The notes: generated by a model from the letters alone, not told the origin. A stretch of 64,000 bases of DNA from Streptomyces sp. DH5 (GCF_020873915.1 NZ_JAHWGP010000002.1:186001-250000); one strand, 5' to 3'; numbered from the stretch's first letter, positions 45,742 to 54,635 are shown. Made by a program: numbers and translations.

Positions 45742-46419
45742 TCAGGCCACGTCGCCGGAGACCTTCTTGCGGCGCAGCGCGTAGGCACCGGCCCCGAGGA
45801 CTCCGAGCGCGGCCAGGCCGCCCGCGGTGACACCGGGCTCGGCGAGGCCGCCACCGCCGGTGTGCATGCCACCGCGCGGCTTCTCGTGGCTCCCCTCCTT
45901 GTCCCGCTTGTCACCCCAGGACTCCTCCTTCTGGGAGTCGCCCTTGTCCTTGTAGGTCTCGGGGTCGTACTTCGGGTCCTTGGCGGTGCCCCAGTCGTCC
46001 TCGCCCACGGCCGCCAGCGCTCCGCCGCCGGTCTTCATGCCGCCGTACGGCTTCTCGTGCTTGTCGCCCTTGTCGTGCTTGCTCTCCTCGTCGTGCTTGC
46101 TCTCCTCGTCGTGCTTGCTCTCCTCGTCGTGCTTGCCTTCCTTGGCGGTGCCCCAGTCGTCCTCGCCCACGGCCGCCAGCGCTCCGCCGCCGGTCTTCAT
46201 GCCGCCGTACGGCTTCTCGTGCTTGTCGCCCTTGTCGTGCTTGCTCTCCTCGTCGTGCTCGCCTTCCTTGTCGTACTTGCCCTCCTTGTCGTGCTCCTTG
46301 CTGTAGGAAGAGGTGTCGTGGCCTTCGCCACCACTGTCGTCCGCGTAGGCCGCGGGCGCGGCGAGGGCGAGGGCCGCCGTGGCCGTAGCGGCGGCAAGCA
46401 CCATGCGGGCAGAGCGCAT
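45742..46419 (-). CDS. Repeat-rich cell-wall-anchored-like protein
   Basis: 225 residues. Signal peptide about 1-26 (ATAALALAAPAAYA). The body is a run of Lys/Asp/Glu/His-rich repeats with ESKHD units and two near-identical copies of a module containing KPYGGMKTGGG. The C-terminus GGLAEPGVTAGGLAALGVLGAGAYALRRKK has the layout of a sorting signal (motif, hydrophobic stretch, basic tail), but with LAEPG where LAxTG would be expected. It lies upstream of the sortase, same strand, 116 bp apart. Its role may be surface coating or metal/water binding; none is known. Confidence 0.78.
   Translation of the reverse strand: MRSARMVLAAATATAALALAAPAAYADDSGGEGHDTSSYSKEHDKEGKYDKEGEHDEESKHDKGDKHEKPYGGMKTGGGALAAVGEDDWGTAKEGKHDEESKHDEESKHDEESKHDKGDKHEKPYGGMKTGGGALAAVGEDDWGTAKDPKYDPETYKDKGDSQKEESWGDKRDKEGSHEKPRGGMHTGGGGLAEPGVTAGGLAALGVLGAGAYALRRKKVSGDVA
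45977..46259. repeat. 162-bp-period repeat with a perfect 120-bp core, plus 18-bp repeats
   Basis: About 120 bases at 45977-46097 recur without a difference at 46139-46259. Between them lie three 18-bp copies coding for the ESKHD-type unit (about 46078-46131). Perfect identity implies recent duplication or gene conversion within the surface-protein gene. Confidence 0.85.
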
Positions 46420-46589
46420 CGTTCAGTCCTTCCGCGGGAGCCCGGGCAGCTGACTCCTCGTCAGCACGGATGTCCCGGTCTCCGGCATGATCCACGCTGG
46501 GTCATACCGTGCGGTCCCACCATCCGGGACGTTCACACGGGTTAACACCCGCGCCCGGCCTCACCCCCGGGGCGCCCGTTCGGGGCCTC

Positions 46590-46618
46590 TTGCCCCGGGC
46601 CCGACCGCCCCCTAGCCT
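46590..46618 (+). promoter_or_regulatory. Likely promoter for a leaderless MFS transcript
   Basis: TTGCCC (46590-46595), a 17-bp spacer and TAGCCT (46613-46618), with the GTG start codon at 46625 lying where transcription should begin. No ribosome site precedes the GTG, in line with a leaderless mRNA. Confidence 0.55.
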
Positions 46619-46624
46619 GACTTT

Positions 46625-47878
46625 GTGCCGCCAATAAACAAAACCCGTTCGCACAGTGTGGTGCCGGGTACCGACCTCGTCCGACTCCGTCTCGCCCTGA
46701 CCGCCTTCTTCGCCCTCGACGGCTTCGTCTTCGCCGGCTGGGTCGTGCGCATCCCCGCCATCAAGGAACAGACCGGCGCCTCCTCGAGCGCGCTGGGCCT
46801 CGCGCTGCTGGGCCTGTCCGCCGGCGCCGTCGTCACCATGACGCTCACCGGCCGGCTGTGCCGCCGGTACGGCAGTCACCTCGTCACCGTCGTCTGCGCG
46901 GTCCTGCTCTGCCTCAGCGTCGCCCTGCCTCCGCTGACTCGTTCCGCGGCCGCGCTCGGCGTCGTACTCCTGCTCTTCGGCGCCGCGTACGGCGGGATCA
47001 ACGTCGCCTTCAACAGTGCCGCCGTCGATCTGGTGGCCGCGCTGCGGCGCCCCGTCATGCCCGGCTTCCACGCCGCGTTCAGTCTGGGCGGCATGATCGG
47101 CGCGGGGCTGGGCGCGCTGCTCGCGGGTTCCCTGTCGCCGACCCGGCACCTGTGGGGACTCGCCGCCGCCGGGCTGCTGATGACGGCGGTCGCGGGGCGC
47201 GCGCTGATGCGGTGCGAGCCGCTCACCCCGGCGGACGACGTACGGTCCGCGCGGCAGACCCCGCGCCGACTGGACCGGCGCACCCGGGCGCTGGTGCTCG
47301 TGTTCGGTCTCATCGCCCTGTGCACGGCGTACGGCGAGGGGGCGCTGGCCGACTGGGGGGCGCTGCACCTCGAGGAGGACCTGGGTGCCTCACCGGGCGC
47401 GGCGGCCGTCGGGTACACCCTCTTCGCGCTCGCCATGACGATCGGGCGGCTCACCGGTACGACGCTGCTGGAGCGGCTGGGCCGGACCCGTACCATCCTG
47501 GCGGGCGGCTCCACCGCGGCGGCCGGCATGCTGCTCGGCGCGCTCGCGCCGTCCCTGCCGGCGGCCCTGTTCGGCTACGCGGTCACCGGTCTGGGTCTCG
47601 CCAACCTCTTCCCGGTGGCCATCGAACGGGCGGGCGCGCTGGCGGGCCCCAGCGGGGTGGCGGCCGCCTCCACCCTCGGCTACGGAGGGATGCTGCTCGG
47701 TCCGCCCGCGATCGGCTTCATGGCGGACTGGTACAGCCTGCCGGCGGCGCTGACCAGCGTGGCGGTGCTGGCCGCCGTGGCGACCGTCATCGGGTTCGCG
47801 ACCCGCGACGTGAGGGCGGACCGACTCCCCGGGCTGCCGGTCGCTCCGGGCGGCCGTGCGGGTGGTGTGCCCGGCTGA
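46625..47878 (+). CDS. Major facilitator superfamily transporter (YbjJ-like)
   Basis: 417 residues with about 12 membrane helices. The first helix region (LRLALTAFFALDGFVFAGWVVRIPAIKEQTG) is typical of the YbjJ/FucP-like MFS group, and GRLCRRYGSH and ERLGRTRT are the cytoplasmic loop motifs. The substrate is unknown. The GTG at 46625 is the first possible start and fits a leaderless promoter. It is divergent from the repeat-rich surface protein. Confidence 0.86.
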   Translation: MPPINKTRSHSVVPGTDLVRLRLALTAFFALDGFVFAGWVVRIPAIKEQTGASSSALGLALLGLSAGAVVTMTLTGRLCRRYGSHLVTVVCAVLLCLSVALPPLTRSAAALGVVLLLFGAAYGGINVAFNSAAVDLVAALRRPVMPGFHAAFSLGGMIGAGLGALLAGSLSPTRHLWGLAAAGLLMTAVAGRALMRCEPLTPADDVRSARQTPRRLDRRTRALVLVFGLIALCTAYGEGALADWGALHLEEDLGASPGAAAVGYTLFALAMTIGRLTGTTLLERLGRTRTILAGGSTAAAGMLLGALAPSLPAALFGYAVTGLGLANLFPVAIERAGALAGPSGVAAASTLGYGGMLLGPPAIGFMADWYSLPAALTSVAVLAAVATVIGFATRDVRADRLPGLPVAPGGRAGGVPG

Positions 47879-47981
47879 CGGATCGGACGGCCGGTGCCGG
47901 GGTACCCGGGCAGCGGCGTCCGCCGTCCCCGACGGCGGACGCCGACAGCGCAACCGGCATCGACGTTGTTGGGAGAGACCC

Positions 47982-48860
47982 GTGACCGAGCAGCAGAACC
48001 CCGTGGAGCAGCATCCGACGCCCGACTTCCCCTCCCAGGACCAGCCGCACCCCGGCTGGACCGGTCCGATGGATCCGCCGCCGGACCACGGTGAGGACAC
48101 CTACCGGGGCAGCGGCCGGCTCACCGGCCGCAAGGCCCTGATCACCGGCGGGGACTCGGGCATCGGGCGGGCGGTCGCCCTCGCCTTCGCCCGTGAGGGC
48201 GCCGACGTGGCCTTCACCCACCTGGACGGCGAGAAGGACGACGCCGCCGAGACCGCGCGCTGGGTGGAGGAGGCCGGCCGGCGCGCCGTGCCCGTCGCGT
48301 GCGACGTGCGGGACGAGGAGAACTGCCGGGCGCTGATCGAGCGCACGGTGTCGGAGTTCGGCCGGATCGACATCCTGGTGAACAACGCGGCGTACCAGAT
48401 GTCGCAGCCCGACGGCATCGAGGCGATCTCCACCGAGCAGTTCGACCGCGTGCTGCGGACCAATCTGTATGGCATGTTCTGGCTGTGCAAGATGGCCCTG
48501 CCGCACATGCGGGAGGGCGGCAGCATCATCAACTCGGCCTCCGTGCAGGCCTACAAGCCGAGCCCGCACCTGCTGGACTACGCGACCACCAAGGGTGCCA
48601 TCGTCACCTTCACCCAGGGGCTGGCGCAGATGCTGATCGAGCGGGGAATCCGGGTGAACGCCGTGGCGCCGGGCCCGGTGTGGACGCCGCTGATCCCGGC
48701 GACGCTGCCGGACACGAAGGAGTTCGGCAAGCAGGCGCCCATCGGCCGGCCGGCCCAGCCGTCCGAGATGGCCCCGGCGTACGTGTTCCTCGCCTCCCAG
48801 GAGGCGTCGTACATCACCGCCGAGATCGTCAACGCGACGGGCGGGACCCCGCTGCCGTAG
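47982..48860 (+). CDS. SDR family oxidoreductase, general-stress (YdaD/GSP39) type
   Basis: 292 residues. An N-terminal extension of about 45 residues rich in Pro and Gln (HPTPDFPSQDQPHPGWTGPM) is typical of general stress protein 39-like SDRs. Then follow ITGGDSGIGRAVA, NNAAYQ, and an intact YATTK catalytic site. It probably reduces aldehydes or ketones with NAD(P)H. The GTG at 47982 follows GGGAGAG. It lies about 100 bp after the MFS gene on the same strand. Confidence 0.9.
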   Translation: MTEQQNPVEQHPTPDFPSQDQPHPGWTGPMDPPPDHGEDTYRGSGRLTGRKALITGGDSGIGRAVALAFAREGADVAFTHLDGEKDDAAETARWVEEAGRRAVPVACDVRDEENCRALIERTVSEFGRIDILVNNAAYQMSQPDGIEAISTEQFDRVLRTNLYGMFWLCKMALPHMREGGSIINSASVQAYKPSPHLLDYATTKGAIVTFTQGLAQMLIERGIRVNAVAPGPVWTPLIPATLPDTKEFGKQAPIGRPAQPSEMAPAYVFLASQEASYITAEIVNATGGTPLP

Positions 48861-48897
48861 GACCGTGGCAGGCGGCGCGTACGGCACAATCGCGCCC

Positions 48898-49632
48898 ATG
48901 GACACTGCCTCGTTCGTCGAAGTGCTGGAGAAAGAGGGCCGGTTGCTGGCCGATGCCGCGGAGGGGGCCGGCCCGGAGACCTCCGTTCCGCCCTGCCCGG
49001 GGTGGAAGATACGGGATCTCCTCGGGCACACCGGCGTGGTGCACCGCTGGGCGGCCGCCTTCGTCGCCGACGGGCATCCGGCCCCCCGTCCGATGGGCGA
49101 ACACCCCGGGCTGGACGGCGCCGAGCTGGTGGCCTGGTACCGCGAAGGACACCGCCGTCTCGTGGACACCCTGGCCGGCGCCGCGCCCGACGTGGAGTGC
49201 TTCACCTTCCTGACCGGTTCGCCCTCCGCGCTCGCGTTCTGGGCCCGCCGCCAGGCGCACGAGACGACGGTCCACCGCTTCGACGCGGAAGCGGCCCGCG
49301 GCGGCTTCCCGTCCCCGGTCGCCGCGGACTTCGCGGTGGACGGCGTCGACGAGCTGCTGCGCGGCTTCCACTCCCGCCGCAAGAGCCGGGTGCGCACCCG
49401 GGTACCCCGTGTCCTGCGGGTGCGCGCCACCGACGCGGACGCGGTGTGGACCGTACGCCTGTCCCAGGAGCCGCCCGTGACCACGCGCGGCTCACAGGGA
49501 GACGCGGAGTGCGAACTGGCAGGTCCGGCGGACGAGTTGTATCTGGCGTTGTGGAACCGGCGGCCGCTGCCCGCCCTGTCCGGCGACGCGGAACTCGCCG
49601 CGCTGTGGCGGGAGACGTCGGCCGTGGTGTGA
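48898..49632 (+). CDS. Mycothiol-dependent maleylpyruvate isomerase family protein
   Basis: 244 residues. The N-terminal DinB-like helical bundle has the metal histidines in LLGHTGVVHRW and ARRQAHETTVHRFDAE, followed by a C-terminal SCP2-like beta domain. The family uses mycothiol and zinc for thiol-dependent isomerisation or transfer. The ATG at 48898 is chosen over an upstream GTG that has no ribosome site. It follows the SDR gene by 37 bp. Confidence 0.85.
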   Translation: MDTASFVEVLEKEGRLLADAAEGAGPETSVPPCPGWKIRDLLGHTGVVHRWAAAFVADGHPAPRPMGEHPGLDGAELVAWYREGHRRLVDTLAGAAPDVECFTFLTGSPSALAFWARRQAHETTVHRFDAEAARGGFPSPVAADFAVDGVDELLRGFHSRRKSRVRTRVPRVLRVRATDADAVWTVRLSQEPPVTTRGSQGDAECELAGPADELYLALWNRRPLPALSGDAELAALWRETSAVV

Positions 49633-49651
49633 CCCCGGCCGGCCGGGCCGG

Positions 49652-50044
49652 TCAGTCCTCGGGGAGCATCCGGGCGAGCACCGCCCGCTGCAACGGCAGG
49701 ACTTCACCGTGCAACGCCCGCCCCTTCCCCGTGAGCGACACCCGCACTCCCCGCCGGTCCTCCGCGCACGTCCCGCGTGCGAGCAGACCGTCCTTCTCCA
49801 GCCGCGCGATCAGCCGGGACAGGGCGCTCTGCGTCAGATGGACGCGCTCGGAGATCTCCTGGACGCGGTAGGAACAGCCGCCGCGCCCACCGCCCTGGGC
49901 GAGGATGTCGAGGACCTCGAAGTCGCTGCCGCACAACCCGTGCCGGTGCAGGGCCCGGTCGATCTCGCACTGGGTGCGCGCGTGGAGCGCGAGCACCTCC
50001 CGCCACCGTTCCACCAGCGCCTGTTCGGCCTGAGTTGCCGCCAT
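49652..50044 (-). CDS. MarR family transcriptional regulator
   Basis: 130 residues, a full small MarR protein: a dimerisation helix, then DFEVLDILAQG, the recognition helix region VHLTQSALSRLIARLEKDGLLARG and a wing with EDRRGVRVSLTGKG. The ATG at 50044 gives a natural N-terminus. It converges on the mycothiol enzyme gene and is divergent from the small membrane gene at 50124, which may be its target. Confidence 0.86.
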   Translation of the reverse strand: MAATQAEQALVERWREVLALHARTQCEIDRALHRHGLCGSDFEVLDILAQGGGRGGCSYRVQEISERVHLTQSALSRLIARLEKDGLLARGTCAEDRRGVRVSLTGKGRALHGEVLPLQRAVLARMLPED

Positions 50045-50123
50045 GGGCGCACCGTAGCAGGCGAGTTGCTTGCCCGTCCGACGCATGCCTGGTTGACTCG
50101 GGGGACTCGGTCAGGGGGCGAGG

Positions 50124-50396
50124 GTGACGGGACACGGACGCCGGACGCAGGCCGATCGGGACGCGATCACCGTCGAGATCGGGTATGCGCTGGTGAGCGC
50201 CGCGTTCGCGGCGGCGGTCGCGCTGGGGGCCGTGGCGGGGCCGGCGCTGCTCTTCGAGCTGCCGGACGTCGTCGAGACGTGGCTCCTGCGGGGCGGGACG
50301 GTGCTCGCGGCGCTCCTGTTCGCGGTCCGCACGGCGTCCGTACTGGCCGCGTTCCGGCGGCGGGGCCGGTCCGGGCGCACAGGGCCCGGTTCCTAG
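50124..50396 (+). CDS. Small membrane protein, DUF6332-like
   Basis: 90 residues with two hydrophobic helices (about 22-45 and 56-76) and basic ends. QADRDAITVEIGYALVSAAF and the arrangement recall the Streptomyces family DUF6332, a name I give from memory. GGGCGAGG before the GTG at 50124 can serve as ribosome site. Function unknown. Confidence 0.7.
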   Translation: MTGHGRRTQADRDAITVEIGYALVSAAFAAAVALGAVAGPALLFELPDVVETWLLRGGTVLAALLFAVRTASVLAAFRRRGRSGRTGPGS

Positions 50397-50562
50397 GACG
50401 GGACGACCCGCCGGGCTCGGTCGTGGCCCCTCCGGCGCTCCGCTCCCGCCCGGTGAGCCGGCGCAGGCTGCGGCACCGCGCGCAGGCGCTCCTCCGGTCG
50501 GGCCTCTTCACGGAAGGCCGGACCTCCCGACGGGGCCCCGGGCGGCATGACGCCCCTGTTTT

Positions 50563-51252
50563 TCACGTCAGCCCCACCGTGCGCGCGAGTTGACCCACCG
50601 CGTGCCGGAAGAAGGTGTCCCGGTCCTCGACCACCCGGTTGAACTGTCCGAACAGCTCGAATCCGATCAGCCCGAACAGCTGGGCCCACACGGCCACCAT
50701 CGTCGCCACCACCTCGGGCGGCAGGTCGGGGGCGATGTCGGCGGCCATGCGCACTGCCTCGGGCTCCAGTCCGGCGGGCAGTGCGGGCACGGCGAGGCCG
50801 GGGCCGCGGTGCGCGTCGCGGAGGATGCCGACGAAGACCATCGCGCCGCGGCCGGCGGGCGGGACGGTCGTGTCGGGTGCGGCGTAGCCCGGCACCGGTG
50901 TCCCGTAGATCAGCGCGTACTCGTGGGGATGCCCGAGCGCCCAGCGGCGCACCCCCTCGCACACGGCCGTCCAGCGCACGGCCGGCCCGGCGTCGGCCAC
51001 CGCGTCGCGGGCTGCTTCGGCCGCCTCGCCGACGGAGTCGTAGGCGTCGATGATGAGAGCGGTCAGCAGGTCGTCGCGGTTGGGGAAGTAGCGGTAGAGC
51101 GCGGAGGAAGCCATGCCGAGCTCACGGGCGACGGCGCGCAGCGACAGTTTCGCGGCGCCTTCCTCCGCGAGCTGTCTGCGGGCCTCCGCCTTGATGGCCG
51201 CGGTGACTTCGATCCTGGCCCGGGCGCGGGCTCCGTGCGCGGTGCTGCTCAT
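50563..51252 (-). CDS. TetR family regulator with WHG-type C-terminal domain
   Basis: 229 residues. N-terminal TetR helix-turn-helix (LSLRAVARELGMASSALYRYFPNRDDLL) and a C-terminal WHG-like ligand domain containing WALGHPHEYALIYGTPVPGY. The ATG at 51252 is preferred to a longer frame. Three copies of an AGAGCA/TGCTCT-type palindrome lie between this gene and the divergent deazaflavin gene, so it very likely represses both itself and that gene. Confidence 0.88.
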   Translation of the reverse strand: MSSTAHGARARARIEVTAAIKAEARRQLAEEGAAKLSLRAVARELGMASSALYRYFPNRDDLLTALIIDAYDSVGEAAEAARDAVADAGPAVRWTAVCEGVRRWALGHPHEYALIYGTPVPGYAAPDTTVPPAGRGAMVFVGILRDAHRGPGLAVPALPAGLEPEAVRMAADIAPDLPPEVVATMVAVWAQLFGLIGFELFGQFNRVVEDRDTFFRHAVGQLARTVGLT

Positions 51253-51293
51253 ACGGACGAGTGTCCCACGGGAGCGGAGCGGTGCACACAAAC

Positions 51294-51381
51294 GAGAGCA
51301 GTGCTCTTGCCCTGCCGTACGGCTTCCTGCACACTGAAGCCCGACCGAGAGCAGTGCTCACAAATGAGAGCAGCGTTCTCA
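51294..51381. promoter_or_regulatory. Three TetR-type operator copies
   Basis: GAGAGCAGTGCTCTT at 51294-51308 (perfect AGAGCA-G-TGCTCT palindrome), GAGAGCAGTGCTCA at 51347-51360, and TGAGAGCAGCGTTCTCA at 51365-51381. Copies 1 and 3 also share the upstream bases CACAAAYGAGAGCAG. They fill the promoter space between the TetR gene and the gene at 51402. Confidence 0.8.
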
Positions 51382-51401
51382 CTTTGGCCTGGAGGTCACC
51401 T

Positions 51402-51857
51402 ATGCCGTCGTCAGCGCCCTACTACCTCAAGGGCAGTCCCCTGACCATCCGGTTCAACCGCGTCGTCGGGTGGCTGGCCCGGCACGGGGTGAGCATCGCC
51501 GGAAGCGCCGAGATGTCCGTACGCGGCCGCAAGAGCGGACGGATGCAGCGCGTCCCGGTCAACCCGCACACCCACGGCGGAAGCCAGTACCTGGTCTCCG
51601 CGCGCGGTCACTCCCAGTGGGTGCGCAACATGCGCGTCGCCGGCGGCGGGGAACTGCGCGTGGGCCGCAAGGTCCGCGCCTTCACCGTGGTGGAGCTTCC
51701 CGACGAGGAGAAGCTCCCTGTACTGCGGACCTACCTGGAGAAGTGGGGGTGGGAGGTGAACCAGTACTTCCAGGGCGTCACCGCCCGGTCGTCCGACGAG
51801 GAGATCGCCGCGGCCGCACCCGACCACCCGGTCTTCCGGATCACCGTCAGGGACTGA
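51402..51857 (+). CDS. Deazaflavin (F420)-dependent nitroreductase-family oxidoreductase
   Basis: 151 residues of the Ddn-like split-barrel family: FNRVVGWLARHG, then RGRKSGRMQRVPVNPHTHGG and YLVSARGHSQWVRNMRVAGGGEL, the typical F420-binding stretch. Members reduce quinones or nitro compounds with F420H2. GGAGGTCACCT precedes the ATG at 51402. It is divergent from, and likely repressed by, the TetR regulator, and its 3' end overlaps the converging reductase gene by 11 bases. Confidence 0.88.
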   Translation: MPSSAPYYLKGSPLTIRFNRVVGWLARHGVSIAGSAEMSVRGRKSGRMQRVPVNPHTHGGSQYLVSARGHSQWVRNMRVAGGGELRVGRKVRAFTVVELPDEEKLPVLRTYLEKWGWEVNQYFQGVTARSSDEEIAAAAPDHPVFRITVRD

Positions 51858-53079
51858 CCTCGTCGCCCGAGGGGCGCCGGTCCAGTGCCAGGAGGGCACG
51901 GTGGGCCATCGGGTGGGTACGGACCAGCTCGCCGAGCGTGGTGGAACCCTGCGTGATGTCCTTGAACGCCTTCCAGGCCGGGCGGAAGCCGGTGAGGACC
52001 GCGTGGAACACCCCGGGACGCCGCTCGAACGCCGCCAGCATCCGCTTGCCCACGCTCATCTCCACACCGAGCCCCGCCTTCACGGCGAAGGCGTAGTTGA
52101 GCGCCTGACGGCGTGTGTCCACGGCGTCGTGGGCCTCGGCGATGCGCACCGCCCACTCCCCCGCCAGCCGGCCCGAGCGCAGCGCGAAGGAGATGCCCTC
52201 ACGGGTCCACGGCTCCAGCAGCCCGGCCGCGTCCCCGCAGACCAGTACCCGGCCCCGCGACAGCGGCGAGTCCTCCGTGCGGCAGCGGGTCAAGTGGCCG
52301 GAGGAGATGCTCGGTTCGAAGCCGGCGAGACCGAGCCGGCCGATGAAGTCCTCCAGGTACCGCTTCGTGGCGGCGCCTTCACCGCGCCGTGAGATCACCC
52401 CGACCGTCAGCGTGTCGCCCTTGGGGAACACCCATCCGTAACTGCCGGGCATGGGGCCCCAGTCGATGAGCACCCGCCCCTTCCAGTCCTCGGCGACGGT
52501 CTCCGGCACCGGGATCTCCGCCTCCAGGCCCAGGTCGACCTGGTCCAGCTTGACCCCGACGTGTGCTCCTATCCGGCCCGCGCTGCCGTCGGCGCCGACC
52601 ACGGCCCGCGCCAGCACCGTCTCGCCGCCCTGCAGGACGACCGCGACCGTGCGCCGGTCCGGTACCGCCGAGCCGTGCTGCTCCACCCGCTGCACGGCGA
52701 CGCCGGTGCGCAGCTCGGCGCCCGCCTTCTGCGCGTGCTCCACCAGCTGCCGGTCGAACTCGGGCCGGTTGATGAGCCCGAACATCATCCTGCGGGACCG
52801 GCGGGTGCGGCTGAACCGGCCGTTGTGGGAGAACGTCACCGCGTGCACCCGGTCCTTGAACGGAAGCTCGAAGCCGGGTGGCAGCGCGTCGCGCGAGGGG
52901 CCGATGATGCCGCCGCCGCACGTTTTGTAGCGTGGCAGCTCCGCCTTCTCCAGCAACAGCACGCGCCGCCCCGCGACCGCCGCCGCGTAGGCGGCCGAGG
53001 CCCCCGCGGGTCCCGCGCCCACCACGACGACGTCCCACACCTGCCGCACGTCGTCCGCCGAAGAGTTCTCGCTGCTCAC
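51847..53079 (-). CDS. Geranylgeranyl reductase family FAD-dependent oxidoreductase
   Basis: 410 residues. FAD motifs are DVVVVGAGPAGASAAYAAA, GADGSAGRIG, and the late CGDAAGLLEPWTREGISFAL. KTCGGGIIG near residue 52 is the conserved Cys/Gly-rich segment of the family. Such enzymes saturate isoprenoid double bonds, for example of menaquinone side chains or geranylgeranyl lipids. The start is the ATG at 53079. In sequence terms it pairs with the F420-type enzyme only by convergence. Confidence 0.88.
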   Translation of the reverse strand: MSSENSSADDVRQVWDVVVVGAGPAGASAAYAAAVAGRRVLLLEKAELPRYKTCGGGIIGPSRDALPPGFELPFKDRVHAVTFSHNGRFSRTRRSRRMMFGLINRPEFDRQLVEHAQKAGAELRTGVAVQRVEQHGSAVPDRRTVAVVLQGGETVLARAVVGADGSAGRIGAHVGVKLDQVDLGLEAEIPVPETVAEDWKGRVLIDWGPMPGSYGWVFPKGDTLTVGVISRRGEGAATKRYLEDFIGRLGLAGFEPSISSGHLTRCRTEDSPLSRGRVLVCGDAAGLLEPWTREGISFALRSGRLAGEWAVRIAEAHDAVDTRRQALNYAFAVKAGLGVEMSVGKRMLAAFERRPGVFHAVLTGFRPAWKAFKDITQGSTTLGELVRTHPMAHRALLALDRRPSGDEVSP

Positions 53080-53273
53080 GATGGTCTACTGCTCCCGATT
53101 CAGCCGCCTGCCGCTGGTGTCCTCCCGCATCCTACGGCGGCGATCGTCCGTGACCACTGTGGGAGGATCGGCGGCGTAAGTGCCCCGTACACGGGACCTT
53201 ACGCGCACCGCACGATCATCTCGTACGAAGAAGTTCGCACACGTACAACGTCGCACCCACAAGGAGCGTGCCC

Positions 53274-54635
53274 ATGTCGTCGAATCCGGTCGCCGCGACC
53301 GTCGCCTCGCTGATGCCCAGGGCGAAGGAGGAGCTCACCGAGCTGGTGGCCTTCAAGTCGGTGGCGGACTTCGGTCAGTTCCCGCGCGAGGAGAGCGAGG
53401 GCGCCGCCCGCTGGATCGCCGACGCGCTCACCGCCGAGGGCTTCGAGGACGTGGCGCTGCTGGACACCCCGGACGGAACGCAGTCGGTGTACGGCCGTCT
53501 GCCCGGACCCGAGGGCGCGAAGACGGTGCTGCTGTACGCGCACTACGACGTGCAGCCGCCGCTGGACGAGTCCGGCTGGACCACCCCGCCCTTCGAACTG
53601 ACCGAGCGCGACGGCCGCTGGTACGGACGCGGGACCGCCGACTGCAAGGGCGGCTTCCTCATGCACCTGCTGGCGCTGCGCGCGTTGAAGGCGAACGGCG
53701 GTGTCCCCGTGCACGTCAAGGTGATCGTCGAGGGCTCCGAGGAGCAGGGCACCGGCGGCCTGGAGCGGTACGCGGAGGAGCACCCCGACCTGCTGACGGC
53801 CGACACCGTCGTGATCGGCGACGCGGGCAACTTCCGTGCGGGTCTGCCGACGGTCACCTCCACGCTCCGCGGCATGACCCTGGTCCGGGTGCGGATCGAC
53901 ACCCTCGAGGGCAATCTGCACTCAGGCCAGTTCGGCGGGGCGGCACCGGACGCGCTGGCCGCACTCGTACGCGTGCTGGACTCGCTGCGCGCCGAGGACG
54001 GCACCACCACGGTGGACGGGCTGGCCGGCGACAGCGCGTGGGACGGACTCCAGTACGACGACGAGCAGTTCCGCGAGGACGCCAAGGTGCTCGACGGTGT
54101 GGAGCTGATCGGGTCGGGCACGGTCGCCGACCGCATCTGGGCGCGCCCCGCGGTCACCGTGCTCGGCATCGACTGCCCGCCGGTGGTCGGCGCCACGCCG
54201 TCCGTGCAGGCGAGCGCCCGCGCGCTGGTCAGCCTGCGGGTGCCGCCGGGCGTCGACGCGGCCGAGGCGACCGGGCTGCTCCGGGCGCACCTGGAGTCGC
54301 ACACGCCGTGGGGTGCGCGGGTGAGCACCGAGCAGATCGGTCAGGGGCAGGCGTTCCGCGCGGACACCACCAGCCCGGCCTACCGGGCGATGGCGGACGC
54401 GATGGCGGTGGCGTACCCGGGACAGGAGATGAGTTACGCCGGACAGGGCGGCTCGATCCCGCTGTGCAACACCCTGGCCTCGCTCTACCCGAAGGCGGAG
54501 ATCCTGCTCATCGGTCTGAGTGAGCCGGAGGCGCAGATCCACGCGGTGAACGAGAGTGTGTCCCCCGACGAGTTGGAGCGGCTTTCGGTCGCGGAGGCGC
54601 TGTTCCTGCGCAACTACGCGTCCGGGGCGCACTGA
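53274..54635 (+). CDS. M20 family dipeptidase
   Basis: 453 residues. Zinc ligands are in LLYAHYDVQPP (HxD), RGTADCKGG and VEGSEEQGTGG (Glu pair), and the late IHAVNESV His. A dimerisation domain is inserted between. The enzyme cleaves dipeptides such as carnosine-like or Xaa-His substrates. AAGGAG lies seven bases before the ATG at 53274; the GTG at 53268 would be too close to it. It is a single-gene unit divergent from the reductase gene. Confidence 0.9.
   Translation: MSSNPVAATVASLMPRAKEELTELVAFKSVADFGQFPREESEGAARWIADALTAEGFEDVALLDTPDGTQSVYGRLPGPEGAKTVLLYAHYDVQPPLDESGWTTPPFELTERDGRWYGRGTADCKGGFLMHLLALRALKANGGVPVHVKVIVEGSEEQGTGGLERYAEEHPDLLTADTVVIGDAGNFRAGLPTVTSTLRGMTLVRVRIDTLEGNLHSGQFGGAAPDALAALVRVLDSLRAEDGTTTVDGLAGDSAWDGLQYDDEQFREDAKVLDGVELIGSGTVADRIWARPAVTVLGIDCPPVVGATPSVQASARALVSLRVPPGVDAAEATGLLRAHLESHTPWGARVSTEQIGQGQAFRADTTSPAYRAMADAMAVAYPGQEMSYAGQGGSIPLCNTLASLYPKAEILLIGLSEPEAQIHAVNESVSPDELERLSVAEALFLRNYASGAH

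Noticed and set aside
46078-46131. Short regular repeats as a CRISPR array
   Set aside because: The 18-bp units are direct tandem codon repeats inside a coding gene with no spacers.
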